Shown: positions 6,185 to 15,710, counted from the first letter of the stretch. The stretch: 64,000 bases of DNA from Mucilaginibacter myungsuensis (GCF_015222005.1 NZ_JADFFL010000001.1:843108-907107); one strand, 5' to 3'. A program made the numbers and translations. The notes: generated from the letters alone by a model not told the origin.

Positions 6185-6955
6185 TCTCCTCCTGCGCTTC
6201 TTTTTAGAACTGCTCGTCTTTTTCTTGCTCGAAGTACTTTTCTTTTTGCTGACGGTCTCCTTTTTAGGTTCTTCCTTTTTCTCGGCTACTTTTACAGCAT
6301 TGGCTTCTTCCTTAGGCTCGGCTATCTTCAACGTATCGGCACTCAGATCTTTAACCGTCAGGCTGTTGCTACGCAAATTATATTGCAGTACCCGTTTGGC
6401 ACCAGTAGGTTTAGCGGTTGACGAGCTACCATCAAATATCGGGTACTCGCGGATCAGCTTACCGTCCTTCATGTAAAAGTTATCGTTACCGCGGTAACCT
6501 TTTTTTTGCTTAGAGGTCAGCTTGGGGAAATCCAGCTTATTGGCCTTCTCGGTAAACTCGTAAGCAAAAATGGATGTGTATTCGATCGTATCCTTGGACT
6601 TGGCCTGCACCAGCAACTCCGGGTTACCATCTGTATCCATATCCGAGTTGAACACGTCCGTTATCTCGCCATCGATATCACCCGTGGTGGTGGTATAACG
6701 CTGATCGGCCGAATCGGACCTTAAGATCAATAACGATCCCACAGTTTTACTCCCCCGGCCCCAACTTACAATATCAAAATTATGCCCCGGTGACACCTCA
6801 ATATTTTTATGGAAGCGGAACGGCTGCATCAGCGCTGTCTCGGCAGGTGGCTTAGGGTAGGTATCGTTGGTGATCGGCTTATCGTCCGAGCATGCGGCCA
6901 ACGTGAGCGCCGTGCCCGCTATTATCACGGCGTAGCCGCGTAAGTTCTTTTTCAT
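6182..6955 (-). CDS. Lipoprotein of unknown function with a basic Lys/Ser/Arg tail
   Basis: The 257-residue product has a lipobox LAAC after a hydrophobic signal (MKKNLRGYAVIIAGTALTLAAC). Its core contains EITDVFNSDMDTDGNPELLV, a beta-hairpin with an Asp-rich loop like those of VCBS/FG-GAP or PliI-like domains. The last ~45 residues are almost pure Lys, Ser, Glu and Arg, ending KKKRRRR, which is unusual for an exported lipoprotein and could bind nucleic acid, LPS or peptidoglycan. It follows the GH20 gene by 9 bp and is probably co-transcribed with it. No specific function can be assigned. Confidence 0.75.
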   Translation of the reverse strand: MKKNLRGYAVIIAGTALTLAACSDDKPITNDTYPKPPAETALMQPFRFHKNIEVSPGHNFDIVSWGRGSKTVGSLLILRSDSADQRYTTTTGDIDGEITDVFNSDMDTDGNPELLVQAKSKDTIEYTSIFAYEFTEKANKLDFPKLTSKQKKGYRGNDNFYMKDGKLIREYPIFDGSSSTAKPTGAKRVLQYNLRSNSLTVKDLSADTLKIAEPKEEANAVKVAEKKEEPKKETVSKKKSTSSKKKTSSSKKKRRRR

Positions 6956-6964
6956 CTTTTTGCT

Positions 6965-9262
6965 TTAGTTATAAATGGTCTCGGCAGATAGTTCTCCTTT
7001 GGGTTTGCCCGGCGCTTGCATGTAAATATGCAGGGCAGCCGCGCGGTTGGTGGTGTTAAAATATTTCAACGTGAATTTGTGCGTGCCTTTCTTTAACAGC
7101 ACCTCGCCCCCGTCGCGCACATCGGCATTTTTGGCCGAATTTTCTAATATCAACTGATCATCGATCATCAGCACTGAACCGTCGCCAGCGCGCGACGAAA
7201 ACAGATACTTGCCATCATTATCAATACGAATATATCCGCTGAATATTACCCCGTAAGCCTTATTCTTACGGAACGACCCGGTATTGAAGGTCTTGGTAAC
7301 GCCCGAATCGATCACCGGTGCATCATCCAATTGAGCAGCCTCGGTGAACGAACCTGACACCATTTTATATTTAGCGCCGGGCGTGTTAGCTTCAAAGGTA
7401 ACGGCAGGCATCAACGGGCGATTGGTCATTACCGTGCGCGAGGTTAAGCTTTGATGCCCGGTCGGTGTGATCACTATCGTTTGCAGTTCGCGGCTTTCTC
7501 CTTCGGGAATATCGACGGCGAAGGGATGCTCATACAGCAACGTGTTCTCGTTAGGCTTATAGCCATCCAGCGTATAATAGATCTTAGCGCCCACCACCGG
7601 CGGTTTCAGATCCACGGTCAGTTTGCTGCCTATGGTCAGTGTATCCACCGCGCCAATGGCTTTGCTTACGCGATAGTTGTAGCCGTGCTCATCCAGCCAG
7701 GCAAAATGCTTTGGCAGGCGTAGGTCAAAGTCTTTAATGTCCTTTTTAGCCAATGGCGACCAGGCGGTCTCGGCCAATGCCATCATCCTTGGCAGCACCA
7801 TGTATTCTACTTTATCCTCGGTAGCGATATATTCGGTCCACAGATTGGCCTGTACACCAAGTATGTACTTTTGCTGATCTGCCGATAGCACCGCCGGCAC
7901 CGGGTTATAATTATAAACCTTGGGGTAAGGTGCAAAACCGCCAATACTCAACGGCTCGATATTGCGCGGACCTTGCAAGTGATCAAAATACAGGCCGTTA
8001 CTGCTCGGTGTCATGATCACGTTGTGGTTCTGTTTGGCAGCGGCTATTCCGCCCTCCTCGCCTCTCCAACTCATTACGGTAGCGTTGGGGGCTAAGCCAC
8101 CCTCTAATATTTCGTCCCAACCAATAATGCTGCGGCCTTTAGCGTTCACAAATTTCTCCATCCGTTGGATGAAGTAACTTTGCAGGCCATGCTCGTCTTT
8201 CAGTTTTAGCTTTTTGATCAGCTGCTGGCAAAAGGCCGACTTCTTCCAGGCCTCCTTAGGGCATTCGTCGCCGCCAATGTGGATATACTTGCTCGGGAAC
8301 AGGTCGATCACCTCGGTCAATACATCCTGCAAAAAGCTGAATGTTTTCTCGGATGGGCAGAATACATCGTCGAACACACCCCAGGTCTCGGCAACTTTAT
8401 AGGTACGTTCAGGGTCGCAACTTAATTCGGGGTAAGCGGCTATGGCTGCCAGCGCATGGCCGGGCATCTCTATCTCGGGGATAATAGTGATATAACGATC
8501 GGCGGCGTATTTGATCACCTCGCGTATCTCATCCTGCGTATAAAAACCACTGTATGGGATGCCATCATATTGCGCCCCTTTAGCGCGATAGCTGCCCAAC
8601 AAGGTTTGCGCGCGCATACCGCCGACTTGCGTCAGCTTAGGATATTTTTTTATCTCGATCCTCCAGCCCTGATCATCCGTTAAATGCCAATGGAAGGTAT
8701 TTAGCTTATAGGAGGCCATCAGGTCTATATATTTCTTCACGAACTCGACACCAAAGAAATGTCGGCAAACATCCAGGTGCAGGCCACGATAGCCGAAGCG
8801 GGGATAGTCCTCTATTTCGACACAAGGGAGCTTGATCGTAGCGCCATGTTCCGGCGGGAACAATTGCATCAGCGAACGGATACCGTAAAACAGCCCGGTT
8901 CCCTTACCGGCAACTGTGATCCTTTGTGGGGTGACGGTCAATCGGTAACCCTCCGGAGCTAAGCCATCTGTACCCACTGAGGTTAACACGATCAGATTAT
9001 TACCTTGGTTACCGTTATTAGCTTTAACAGGATTGCGAAGCGCCTCTTTATCTTTTAAATAGCTAATGAAGAATTGCACGGCCTTGTTATCCAAACTATC
9101 GGCGGCGATAACGGTCTCTTGACTAAGCACGAATTCACCTACACCCTTGGTGACCGAAACCGGCGCGGGGATAATACCCATATTGGCATCGGTAGACTGG
9201 GCTTTGACCGCCCCAAAACTTAACAGATAAATTAAAGCTATGCAGAAATGCTTTTTTAACAT
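6965..9262 (-). CDS. Secreted beta-N-acetylhexosaminidase (GH20)
   Basis: The 765-residue protein has a signal peptide (cleavage near VKAQ, 22), a GH20b-like N-terminal domain (about 30-145) and a GH20 barrel (about 150-500). The catalytic pair is Asp332-Glu333 in HIGGDEC, the Asp being the substrate-assisted partner. HWHLTDDQGWR (201-211) is also typical. After the barrel come a chitobiase C-terminal-like Ig domain (about 545-610) and a PA14-like or carbohydrate-binding beta-sandwich (about 650-755, YLFSSRAGDGSVLMIDDQLI). It would release terminal GlcNAc or GalNAc from chitin oligomers, glycans or peptidoglycan fragments. The next gene is a co-oriented lipoprotein. Confidence 0.93.
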   Translation of the reverse strand: MLKKHFCIALIYLLSFGAVKAQSTDANMGIIPAPVSVTKGVGEFVLSQETVIAADSLDNKAVQFFISYLKDKEALRNPVKANNGNQGNNLIVLTSVGTDGLAPEGYRLTVTPQRITVAGKGTGLFYGIRSLMQLFPPEHGATIKLPCVEIEDYPRFGYRGLHLDVCRHFFGVEFVKKYIDLMASYKLNTFHWHLTDDQGWRIEIKKYPKLTQVGGMRAQTLLGSYRAKGAQYDGIPYSGFYTQDEIREVIKYAADRYITIIPEIEMPGHALAAIAAYPELSCDPERTYKVAETWGVFDDVFCPSEKTFSFLQDVLTEVIDLFPSKYIHIGGDECPKEAWKKSAFCQQLIKKLKLKDEHGLQSYFIQRMEKFVNAKGRSIIGWDEILEGGLAPNATVMSWRGEEGGIAAAKQNHNVIMTPSSNGLYFDHLQGPRNIEPLSIGGFAPYPKVYNYNPVPAVLSADQQKYILGVQANLWTEYIATEDKVEYMVLPRMMALAETAWSPLAKKDIKDFDLRLPKHFAWLDEHGYNYRVSKAIGAVDTLTIGSKLTVDLKPPVVGAKIYYTLDGYKPNENTLLYEHPFAVDIPEGESRELQTIVITPTGHQSLTSRTVMTNRPLMPAVTFEANTPGAKYKMVSGSFTEAAQLDDAPVIDSGVTKTFNTGSFRKNKAYGVIFSGYIRIDNDGKYLFSSRAGDGSVLMIDDQLILENSAKNADVRDGGEVLLKKGTHKFTLKYFNTTNRAAALHIYMQAPGKPKGELSAETIYN

Positions 9263-9382
9263 CAGGTCAGTATCAACAGTTTATGATCGGGAGGTGAAGT
9301 TAACAGAAATTTGGTTTTGTTGAAGCTGATGAGCGTAAAAATTTAGAGATAAAGGCAGACTTGTATAGATGAGTTTTTATTG

Positions 9383-9414
9383 AGAACCAAGAATAAAGAG
9401 TCAGGAATCAAGAT
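9383..9414. repeat. AATCAAGA-type degenerate intergenic repeat
   Basis: The sequence AGAACCAAGAATAAAGAGTC followed by AGGAATCAAGATG resembles the pair of repeats around 59676-59823. The 9263-9531 intergenic region holds this repeat and the terminator of trxB and nothing else that I can support. Confidence 0.5.
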
Positions 9415-9466
9415 GCTTGCATTTATACCAAGTGATAAGCAAGATAGTTGGCGGTATTATAAACAA

Positions 9467-9500
9467 CAAAGGGCCCACCAACCGGCAGGCCCCTTTTTAT
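9467..9500 (-). terminator. Probable terminator after trxB
   Basis: AAAGGGCC (about 9468-9475) pairs with GGCCCCTTT (about 9488-9496) with one imperfection. Flanking A/T runs are present. Confidence 0.6.
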
Positions 9501-9508
9501 TTTTTTGA

Positions 9509-9538
9509 ATTTTAACTTTCGACTTAAAGACTTAAGCA
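9509..9538. repeat. GACTT-type degenerate repeat at the end of trxB
   Basis: AACTTTCGACTTAAAGACTT directly abuts and overlaps the trxB stop region. It is the same style as the repeats at 6150 and 18944. Confidence 0.5.
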
Positions 9539-10488
9539 GTCACTACATGCTCTTTAGCGGCAAGGTAACGCTCCGCATCTATAGCTGCCATACAGCCTGA
9601 ACCGGCAGCGGTGATCGCTTGACGGTAGATATGATCCTGGGCATCGCCGCAGCAGAACACACCGGGGATATTGGTTTGTGCCGTGCCTGGCACGGTCAGT
9701 ATGTAACCGGTCGGGTCCATATTTAACCAGCCTCTAAATATCTCGGTATTAGGGTGGTGACCAATGGCGACAAAGAAACCTGTTACATCAAGCGTCCTTT
9801 CTTCTTGCGTCACGTTATTTAGAACTCTCACGCCTGTCACGTTTAGGCCATCACCAACGATCTCTTGCGTTTCGCTATTATAAAGGATCTCGATATTAGG
9901 CGTGTTCAGTACGCGGTGCACCATCGCCCTTGAGGCACGGAACTCATCGCGGCGAACGATCATATAAACTTTATTTACCAGCTTGGCTAAGTAGGTAGCC
10001 TCCTCAGCAGCAGTATCACCCGCTCCCACAATAGCCACATCCTGACCACGGAAAAAGAAACCATCGCAAACCGCGCAGGCAGAAACGCCAAAGCCGTTAT
10101 ACTTTTGCTCAGACTCCAAGCCTAACCATTTTGCCGACGCACCTGTAGAAATGATCACCGTATCGGCGGTAATGGTCTTCATTTCATCAACCACCACTTT
10201 ATGCGGCGAACTGCTAAAGTCAACAGATGTGATATAACCGAAACGGATATCAGTGCCCAAACGCTCAGCCTGTTTGCGGAAGTTCTCCATCATTTCAGGA
10301 CCTTGAATACCATCGGGATAGCCCGGGTAGTTCTCTACCTCGGTAGTTTGGGTAAGCTGACCGCCGGCCAAAATACCTGTGTAAAGCACCGGCTTAAGAT
10401 CGGCACGTGAAGCATATATAGCAGCTGTATAACCTGCAGGACCTGACCCGATGATCAGGCATTTTACGTGTTCAGTTTCTTGAGACAT
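9532..10488 (-). CDS. trxB: Thioredoxin-disulfide reductase
   Basis: TrxB reduces thioredoxin with NADPH through FAD and a redox disulfide. The protein (318 residues from the ATG at 10488, MSQETEHVKC) has the N-terminal FAD motif GSGPAGYTAAIYASRA, the redox pair in CAVCDG, a second GxGxxA-type NADPH motif VGAGDTAAEEA and the C-terminal FAD-binding GVFCCGDAQDH. A longer TTG start at 10512 is possible in frame, but it lies inside the predicted -7 promoter box, so the ATG is preferred. It is monocistronic. Confidence 0.96.
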   Translation of the reverse strand: MSQETEHVKCLIIGSGPAGYTAAIYASRADLKPVLYTGILAGGQLTQTTEVENYPGYPDGIQGPEMMENFRKQAERLGTDIRFGYITSVDFSSSPHKVVVDEMKTITADTVIISTGASAKWLGLESEQKYNGFGVSACAVCDGFFFRGQDVAIVGAGDTAAEEATYLAKLVNKVYMIVRRDEFRASRAMVHRVLNTPNIEILYNSETQEIVGDGLNVTGVRVLNNVTQEERTLDVTGFFVAIGHHPNTEIFRGWLNMDPTGYILTVPGTAQTNIPGVFCCGDAQDHIYRQAITAAGSGCMAAIDAERYLAAKEHVVTA

Positions 10489-10509
10489 TGTTGTAAAAAA
10501 ATCGAAGAG

Positions 10510-10517
10510 CAAAATTA
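10510..10517 (-). promoter_or_regulatory. -7 box TAATTTTG of trxB
   Basis: This is an exact TAnnTTTG match on the minus strand, 21 bp before the ATG at 10488. It gives a short leader and argues against the upstream TTG start. Confidence 0.6.
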
Positions 10518-10607
10518 TAAAAAAAGCTTCGCTATCCGGTCAGGTGTTAGTAATCTTATGGGTTGTGGAGAGATCAATATATTTCCTAACTTTTTAAGTG
10601 CTTAAAG

Positions 10608-11570
10608 TTATTCGAGAAATGTACACGAAACAAAAGCTAAAGGTTTTGATGTGGATGCCCCAACGATCATAACACCTATTTTGCTATCCACTCTGACATT
10701 TTTATATAATGCGGGGTTCCAACTTGGACTCGTCATTAACGTTTCCAAAACAAGTTTATCATACTTCAGATCGCCTACGTTCTCAATAACCGGGTCAGTG
10801 AGTTCACCTGTTTTACTTAAAATAAAACTATACTTACCATTTCTTATTGAGCCCATTTTGGCTTTAGATAATGCTTGAGTTATCACATTGATCATGTCAA
10901 AATCAGGCTTGGCATCTTGCTTATCGGGATTGTTAATAACCTTGTTCTTATCGGCAAGGGATCGATGCTCTATGTTAATGTCATTGTTGTAATGGTCAGT
11001 CCCGATAGTATCCCCTTTTGCAGATAGGGTATACCACAATCCCTCTCTTTTATTATTTATATAGTTCCCTATAATATTTACATTGCCATCGTTATTCAAA
11101 TATTCCAGATGAATACCGTCGAGCAGATCGTTTTTAAATGTACTTAAAATATGAGGAGAGCCGTCGGTATAATAATCGATCCATCTGCCAACTTTCTTAC
11201 CTTCTAAAAAAAAGCCCTTCCTAAAGATATAATTCCCATTCTTCGCCGAAATGGTATCTGAACGATCTTTTTTATAATCGTATTTGACAACTTCTTTGCC
11301 GCTGAACCTTTGATAATAAATAAATTGGCCATGAGGTATTGAAAGTAACGAATCTTTAAAATGCCCCGCTGTTAGAATCTCATCTTTAATAGAATACTGT
11401 TTAACCAACCAAACGGAGTCGAGTGACACCCGTTCCAGGGTGTAATATGAATCGGCCTTTTTAATATTACTGGTTCGATTTCCGCTTTTATCCAGATAAA
11501 CATGATTTGTTTGTGCAAATAGAATTGAGGATAGAAGCACAAACTTAAATATTAATAAATATCTCATCAT
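10608..11570 (-). CDS. Secreted MORN-repeat-like protein with TonB-C-like C-terminus
   Basis: The protein (320 residues from the ATG at 11570; a TTG two codons upstream is unlikely) has a signal peptide MMRYLLIFKFVLLSSILFAQ. Residues about 85-200 contain repeated G-x-W-x-x-Y-type strands (GRWIDYYTDGSPH, GIHLEYLNNDGN, GLWYTLSAKGD), like the YwqK/MORN variant repeats of Bacteroidota surface proteins. The last ~100 residues resemble a TonB C-terminal fold (SFILSKTGELTDPVIE and SPSWNPA). It has no partner gene in operon distance. It is probably periplasmic or surface-attached, with unknown function. Confidence 0.7.
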   Translation of the reverse strand: MMRYLLIFKFVLLSSILFAQTNHVYLDKSGNRTSNIKKADSYYTLERVSLDSVWLVKQYSIKDEILTAGHFKDSLLSIPHGQFIYYQRFSGKEVVKYDYKKDRSDTISAKNGNYIFRKGFFLEGKKVGRWIDYYTDGSPHILSTFKNDLLDGIHLEYLNNDGNVNIIGNYINNKREGLWYTLSAKGDTIGTDHYNNDINIEHRSLADKNKVINNPDKQDAKPDFDMINVITQALSKAKMGSIRNGKYSFILSKTGELTDPVIENVGDLKYDKLVLETLMTSPSWNPALYKNVRVDSKIGVMIVGASTSKPLAFVSCTFLE

Positions 11571-11732
11571 GCACAAAAATAGTAAATTGATCTTAATCTA
11601 CTGTTTCCTCATAAATCCTGAATGACGATATCGAGGGCGCCAATATCGAGGAGTAACCGAACCACTCCTAACAAGCTTAATACCTAATACTCGCGGTGAT
11701 AAGTTAGGTCGAACTTAAAGTAAATATTATCC

Positions 11733-13361
11733 CTACGTCTGTATCACCCCCACATTAAAAGCCCTCTCGATCGGTGCATGGTTGGCTGCCTCTATGCCCA
11801 TGGATATCACCTTGCGTGTTTCCAGCGGGTCGATGATACCATCAACCCATAATCGAGCTGCCGCGTAGTATGGCGTGGTTTGCGCGTTGTAGCGGTCGGT
11901 GGTTTGTTTTAGCAGGTCGGCTTCTTTTTGCTGGTCTATTTCTTCACCTTTTGCTTTTAAGCCTGCCGATTGCATTTGGACCAGCACTTTGGCCGCTTGC
12001 GCCCCGCCCATTACTGCTATTTTGGCCGTCGGCCATGCGTAGATGAGCCGAGGATCGTAAGCTTTGCCACACATGGCATAGTTGCCGGCACCGTAAGAAT
12101 TGCCTACTACGATAGTGAATTTAGGAACGACGGAATTAGCCAACGCGTTCACCATTTTGGCGCCGTCTTTAATGATCCCGCCCTGCTCGCTACGGCTGCC
12201 GACCATAAAGCCGGTCACGTCTTGCAAGAAAACCAGCGGGATCTTTTTCTGGTTACAGTTCATGATAAAGCGTGTCGCCTTATCTGCCGAGTCGGAATAG
12301 ATCACCCCGCCAAATTGCATCTCCCCTTTTTTGTTCTTTATTACCTTGCGCTGATTGGCGACGATACCTACCGCCCAGCCATCCACACGGCCTAAACCAC
12401 AAATGATGGATTGGCCGTAACCTGCTTTATATTCCTCAAATTCAGAGTTATCTACCAGGCGATGGATGATCTCCATCATATCATACTGCTTCTCGCGATT
12501 ATCGGGCAGGATGCCGTAGATATCTTTCTCGTTCTTTTTAGGTGCTTCGGCTTTGATGCGGTCGAAACCTGCTTTAGGGTTATCCCCCATCATGCTGAAG
12601 ATATTGCGGATGCTGTCCAGGCAAGCCTGATCGTTCGGGTGTTTATAGTCGGTAACGCCGGATATTTCGCAATGGGTGGTCGCGCCGCCGAGGGTCTCGT
12701 TATCTACGTCCTCCCCTATGGCCGACTTCACCAGGTAAGACCCTGCTAAAAATACCGAGCCTGTGCCATCCACGATCATGGCCTCGTCGCTCATGATCGG
12801 CAAATACGCCCCACCCGCCACGCATGAACCCATGATGGCCGCGATCTGAACGATACCCATACCGCTCATCTGCGCGTTGTTGCGGAAGATGCGACCAAAG
12901 TGCTCTTTATCCGGAAATATCTCATCCTGCAAAGGCAGGTACACACCAGCTGAGTCGACCAGGTAAATGATCGGCAGGCGGTTCTCCATGGCTATCTCCT
13001 GTGCACGCAAATTCTTTTTAGCAGTGATCGGGAACCAGGCACCGGCCTTCACGGTAGCATCGTTAGCCACTACTACACACTGTCTGCCCGATACATAACC
13101 AATACCACAGACCACCCCGCCCGAGGGGCATCCGCCATGTTCGACGTACATGCCGTCGCCGGCAAAAGCGCCTACTTCCAGCCATGGTTTATCATCATCT
13201 AACAGATACTTAACACGCTCGCGGGCAAGCATTTTGCCTTTTTCTTTTTGTTTGGCCGCGGCTTTTTCTCCACCGCCTTTAAAGATCTGTTTCAGGCGCA
13301 CTGTCGCATCGTAGGCAAGATTCTTATTAATGTCTTCGTTCTTGTTAAATTCGATATCCAT
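11733..13361 (-). CDS. Acyl-CoA carboxylase carboxyltransferase (beta) subunit
   Basis: The protein (542 residues from the ATG at 13361, MDIEFNKNEDINKN; an upstream TTG frame extension looks non-coding) belongs to the biotin-dependent carboxyltransferase family that includes methylcrotonyl-CoA and propionyl-CoA carboxylase beta subunits. Conserved segments are MGSCVAGGAYLPIMSDE (acyl-CoA site, N-domain), TGFMVGSRSEQGGIIKDGAKM and NSYGAGNYAMCGKAYDPR (carboxybiotin site, C-domain). The pattern is nearest to methylcrotonyl-CoA carboxylase, suggesting leucine/isovalerate catabolism, but no biotin carboxylase gene is adjacent, so the acyl substrate is not settled. Confidence 0.9.
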   Translation of the reverse strand: MDIEFNKNEDINKNLAYDATVRLKQIFKGGGEKAAAKQKEKGKMLARERVKYLLDDDKPWLEVGAFAGDGMYVEHGGCPSGGVVCGIGYVSGRQCVVVANDATVKAGAWFPITAKKNLRAQEIAMENRLPIIYLVDSAGVYLPLQDEIFPDKEHFGRIFRNNAQMSGMGIVQIAAIMGSCVAGGAYLPIMSDEAMIVDGTGSVFLAGSYLVKSAIGEDVDNETLGGATTHCEISGVTDYKHPNDQACLDSIRNIFSMMGDNPKAGFDRIKAEAPKKNEKDIYGILPDNREKQYDMMEIIHRLVDNSEFEEYKAGYGQSIICGLGRVDGWAVGIVANQRKVIKNKKGEMQFGGVIYSDSADKATRFIMNCNQKKIPLVFLQDVTGFMVGSRSEQGGIIKDGAKMVNALANSVVPKFTIVVGNSYGAGNYAMCGKAYDPRLIYAWPTAKIAVMGGAQAAKVLVQMQSAGLKAKGEEIDQQKEADLLKQTTDRYNAQTTPYYAAARLWVDGIIDPLETRKVISMGIEAANHAPIERAFNVGVIQT

Positions 13362-13796
13362 AATTGGTTGTTGCAGGTGCTGTAATGTTAAACAATTTAC
13401 AGCAAAAAAGTTCAATTACTATGCATGCATTGTAAATTTTACTTGCTAATAAATTTGGATTTATCAAAAAGATCCGCTACATTAGTATGTCTTCTATCTA
13501 ACCAAAAACAGCGTCAATTTTGTTGTAACAAGTATTTCCTCTCAAAAAGGTTATTCGTCATGCGTCAATTATTGTATCCCTTTGGGTCCGGCCAACCAAT
13601 TTTAAAACCCTAATTGAACAGAACGATGATCATTATGACCGTGCTTTACTTGTGCAAGAGATACAATCTGATCCGTTTCTTTAAAAAACCTCAGGTAGTC
13701 GCCGTAAAGGTGGTGGCTTAAACAATTCGTCCATACAAAGGCGGCAAATACCGATACATTGGGGTGCACGTATCGTAATAATCCGTTTTTTTGTAT
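13362..13796. other. 435-bp intergenic region without a supported gene
   Basis: This AT-rich gap lies between a minus-strand and a plus-strand gene, so it should hold two promoters, but I find no exact TAnnTTTG box. A 31-codon frame (13626-13721, MIIMTVLYLCKRYNLIRFF...) is too short and unsupported to call. An ATGCATGCAT palindrome occurs near 13421. Nothing else is evident. Confidence 0.5.
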
Positions 13797-14951
13797 ATGC
13801 TACGCTTTAAAGCAATTTATGTGATACATGCGGCCGGCTGGCTGCTGTTCCTGATATTTCCGCTGCTGTTCCTCAATGACGGGTTGAAGGGGAAAGGCGC
13901 GGTAACGTTGCTGTCATCGTCGTATTACCTGCTGTTCTGTCTCACCTACATGGTGATGTTCTATTTTAATCTGGGCTATCTGATCCCGCAATTCCTGTTG
14001 CGCAAACGGTATCTGGTATACAGCCTGATCGTTGTTTTTCTTTTTAGCTGTGTTTATTTCCTACAGCCTTTTGATAAGTTGCTGGCACACAACCCGCGGG
14101 TAGAGGCGCAAATGGCAGCGCAGGCCCGACAGCGTTATGTGGATAGCGTGAACGAGAGCCATCGTTTCTTCGGGCCGCTCCCTCACGAGAACCTAAGGAT
14201 GCAGGATCCGATGAGCAAACAGTCGGCAGGTATTAGTCCGCTGTTAGCGCATTCACGCAATATCGATACTATCAGTTTGATCATCTTCGCGCTGATGATG
14301 GCGCTGAGTGTCGCCATTGGTACGGTACAACAATGGCAGACCACCGAACAGAAAGTGATCAAGGCCGAAGCAGAGAAAGCTAACGCGGAGCTGTCTTTCT
14401 TAAAAGCGCAGATCAACCCGCACTTTTTGTTCAATACGCTCAACAACATCTACACGCTGTCGATAACGGATAGCGAGCATACGTCGGAGAGCATCATGAA
14501 GCTGAGCAACATTATGCGTTATGTGACCGACGAGGTTAGCCAGGACCTGGTATCGCTACAGGACGAGGTGAACTGCCTGAATGATTACATCGATCTGCAA
14601 CGTTTAAGATTGGGTAAGAAAACGCACGTGCAATTCGACATTAAAGGATCGATCACCAACCAAAAGATAGCACCACTGATCCTGATCCCGTTTATCGAGA
14701 ACATGTTCAAGTACGGCATCAGCAAAGCGAAAGAAAGCACATTGAAGATAGAACTGATAGCCGAAGCGCAAACCATTACCCTGCTGTGCGAGAACCCTGT
14801 TTTTGCCGATCAGCCCAAAAATACCGAACGTACCGGCGTAGGCATAGCCAATACCAAACAACGGCTTGGATATATGTACCCCGGCAAACACTTATTGAGC
14901 ATAGAAGAAAAAAATGATCTGTTCAGGGTGAAACTGACCCTGCATTGTTAG
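13797..14951 (+). CDS. LytS-type sensor histidine kinase
   Basis: The product has 384 residues from the ATG at 13797 (a TTG two codons upstream is less likely). The N-terminus has several hydrophobic helices (about 5-25, 40-60, 75-95 and a fourth at about 155-175). A short coiled coil then leads into the His_kinase domain with QINPHFLFNTLNNIY, whose His is the phosphorylation site, and a GHKL ATPase with PLILIPFIENMFKYGI (N-box) and TGVGIANTKQRL (G-box). This is the LytS/YehU architecture. The response regulator follows after 54 bp. The signal sensed is unknown. Confidence 0.92.
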   Translation: MLRFKAIYVIHAAGWLLFLIFPLLFLNDGLKGKGAVTLLSSSYYLLFCLTYMVMFYFNLGYLIPQFLLRKRYLVYSLIVVFLFSCVYFLQPFDKLLAHNPRVEAQMAAQARQRYVDSVNESHRFFGPLPHENLRMQDPMSKQSAGISPLLAHSRNIDTISLIIFALMMALSVAIGTVQQWQTTEQKVIKAEAEKANAELSFLKAQINPHFLFNTLNNIYTLSITDSEHTSESIMKLSNIMRYVTDEVSQDLVSLQDEVNCLNDYIDLQRLRLGKKTHVQFDIKGSITNQKIAPLILIPFIENMFKYGISKAKESTLKIELIAEAQTITLLCENPVFADQPKNTERTGVGIANTKQRLGYMYPGKHLLSIEEKNDLFRVKLTLHC

Positions 14952-14986
14952 CCTCACCCCAACCCCTCTCCTAATGGAGAGTGGCT
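14952..14986. repeat. CTCACCCCAACCCCTCTCC-type intergenic repeat with hairpin
   Basis: This block fills the gap between the kinase and regulator genes and includes CTCTCC-TAAT-GGAGAG, a 6-bp hairpin. A related sequence in opposite orientation lies at 63768-63801. It may tune the kinase:regulator ratio, but that is inference. Confidence 0.55.
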
Positions 14987-15005
14987 TAAAAAGACCGAAC
15001 TAACT

Positions 15006-15710
15006 ATGACACCGCTTAAATGTATAGCTATTGATGACGAACCGCTTGCGCTTGAACTGATGCGTAAGTACATTGCTAAATTTCCGCAATTGCAATTGGT
15101 ACAAACTTTTGAGGATGCGATATCGGGAGCGGAGTTTTTAAAACAGAACGCCATCGACCTGCTATTCGTTGATATTAATATGCCCGATATCACCGGGATA
15201 GATCTGGTGCGGTCGCTGGTCAACCGGCCAATGGTGATCTTTACTACCGCCTACAAAAATTTTGCTTTTGAAGGGTTCGAGTTAGAGGCGATAGACTACC
15301 TGTTAAAGCCGATAGATATTGGCCGTTTTGGTAAGGCGGTAGAAAAAGCTGTAGACTTTCAGCAATACAAAAAAAAACAAGCCGACCCGGCGCAACAGGA
15401 AAGCTTGTACGTATATTCTGAATACCGGATGGTGAAAGTAAATTTGGCTGATATTGAGTATATCGAGAGTATGGAGGACTATATCAAGATCCACACCAGC
15501 AAGGATGCCAAGCCCGTGTTGACTTTGATGCCGTTAAAAAAAGCGTTGGAGAAATTACCGGCCGACCAGTTTCAGCGTGTACACCGCAGCTATGTAGTGG
15601 CGGTGGGTAAGATAAGATCGGTACAGAACCGTAAGATCCAACTGGCTAATGCCGAGTTGCCGATAAGCGACAGCTATAGTGCTTTTGCTAAGGAATGGGT
15701 GAAGAAATAA
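15006..15710 (+). CDS. LytTR family response regulator
   Basis: This 234-residue protein has a receiver domain (about 1-120) with acidic DDEP near the N-terminus, the phospho-acceptor Asp in LLFVDINMPD, Thr/Ala in FTTAY and Lys in YLLKPID. A LytTR DNA-binding domain follows (about 140-232) with ESMEDYIKIHT and FQRVHRSYVV. It pairs with the LytS-type kinase upstream and should act as a transcription factor binding paired direct repeats. Targets are not visible. Confidence 0.95.
   Translation: MTPLKCIAIDDEPLALELMRKYIAKFPQLQLVQTFEDAISGAEFLKQNAIDLLFVDINMPDITGIDLVRSLVNRPMVIFTTAYKNFAFEGFELEAIDYLLKPIDIGRFGKAVEKAVDFQQYKKKQADPAQQESLYVYSEYRMVKVNLADIEYIESMEDYIKIHTSKDAKPVLTLMPLKKALEKLPADQFQRVHRSYVVAVGKIRSVQNRKIQLANAELPISDSYSAFAKEWVKK

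Noticed and set aside
13626..13721. 31-codon frame in the gap before the LytS-type kinase
   Set aside because: Too short, no promoter box or terminator, no recognisable feature beyond a hydrophobic/basic mix.
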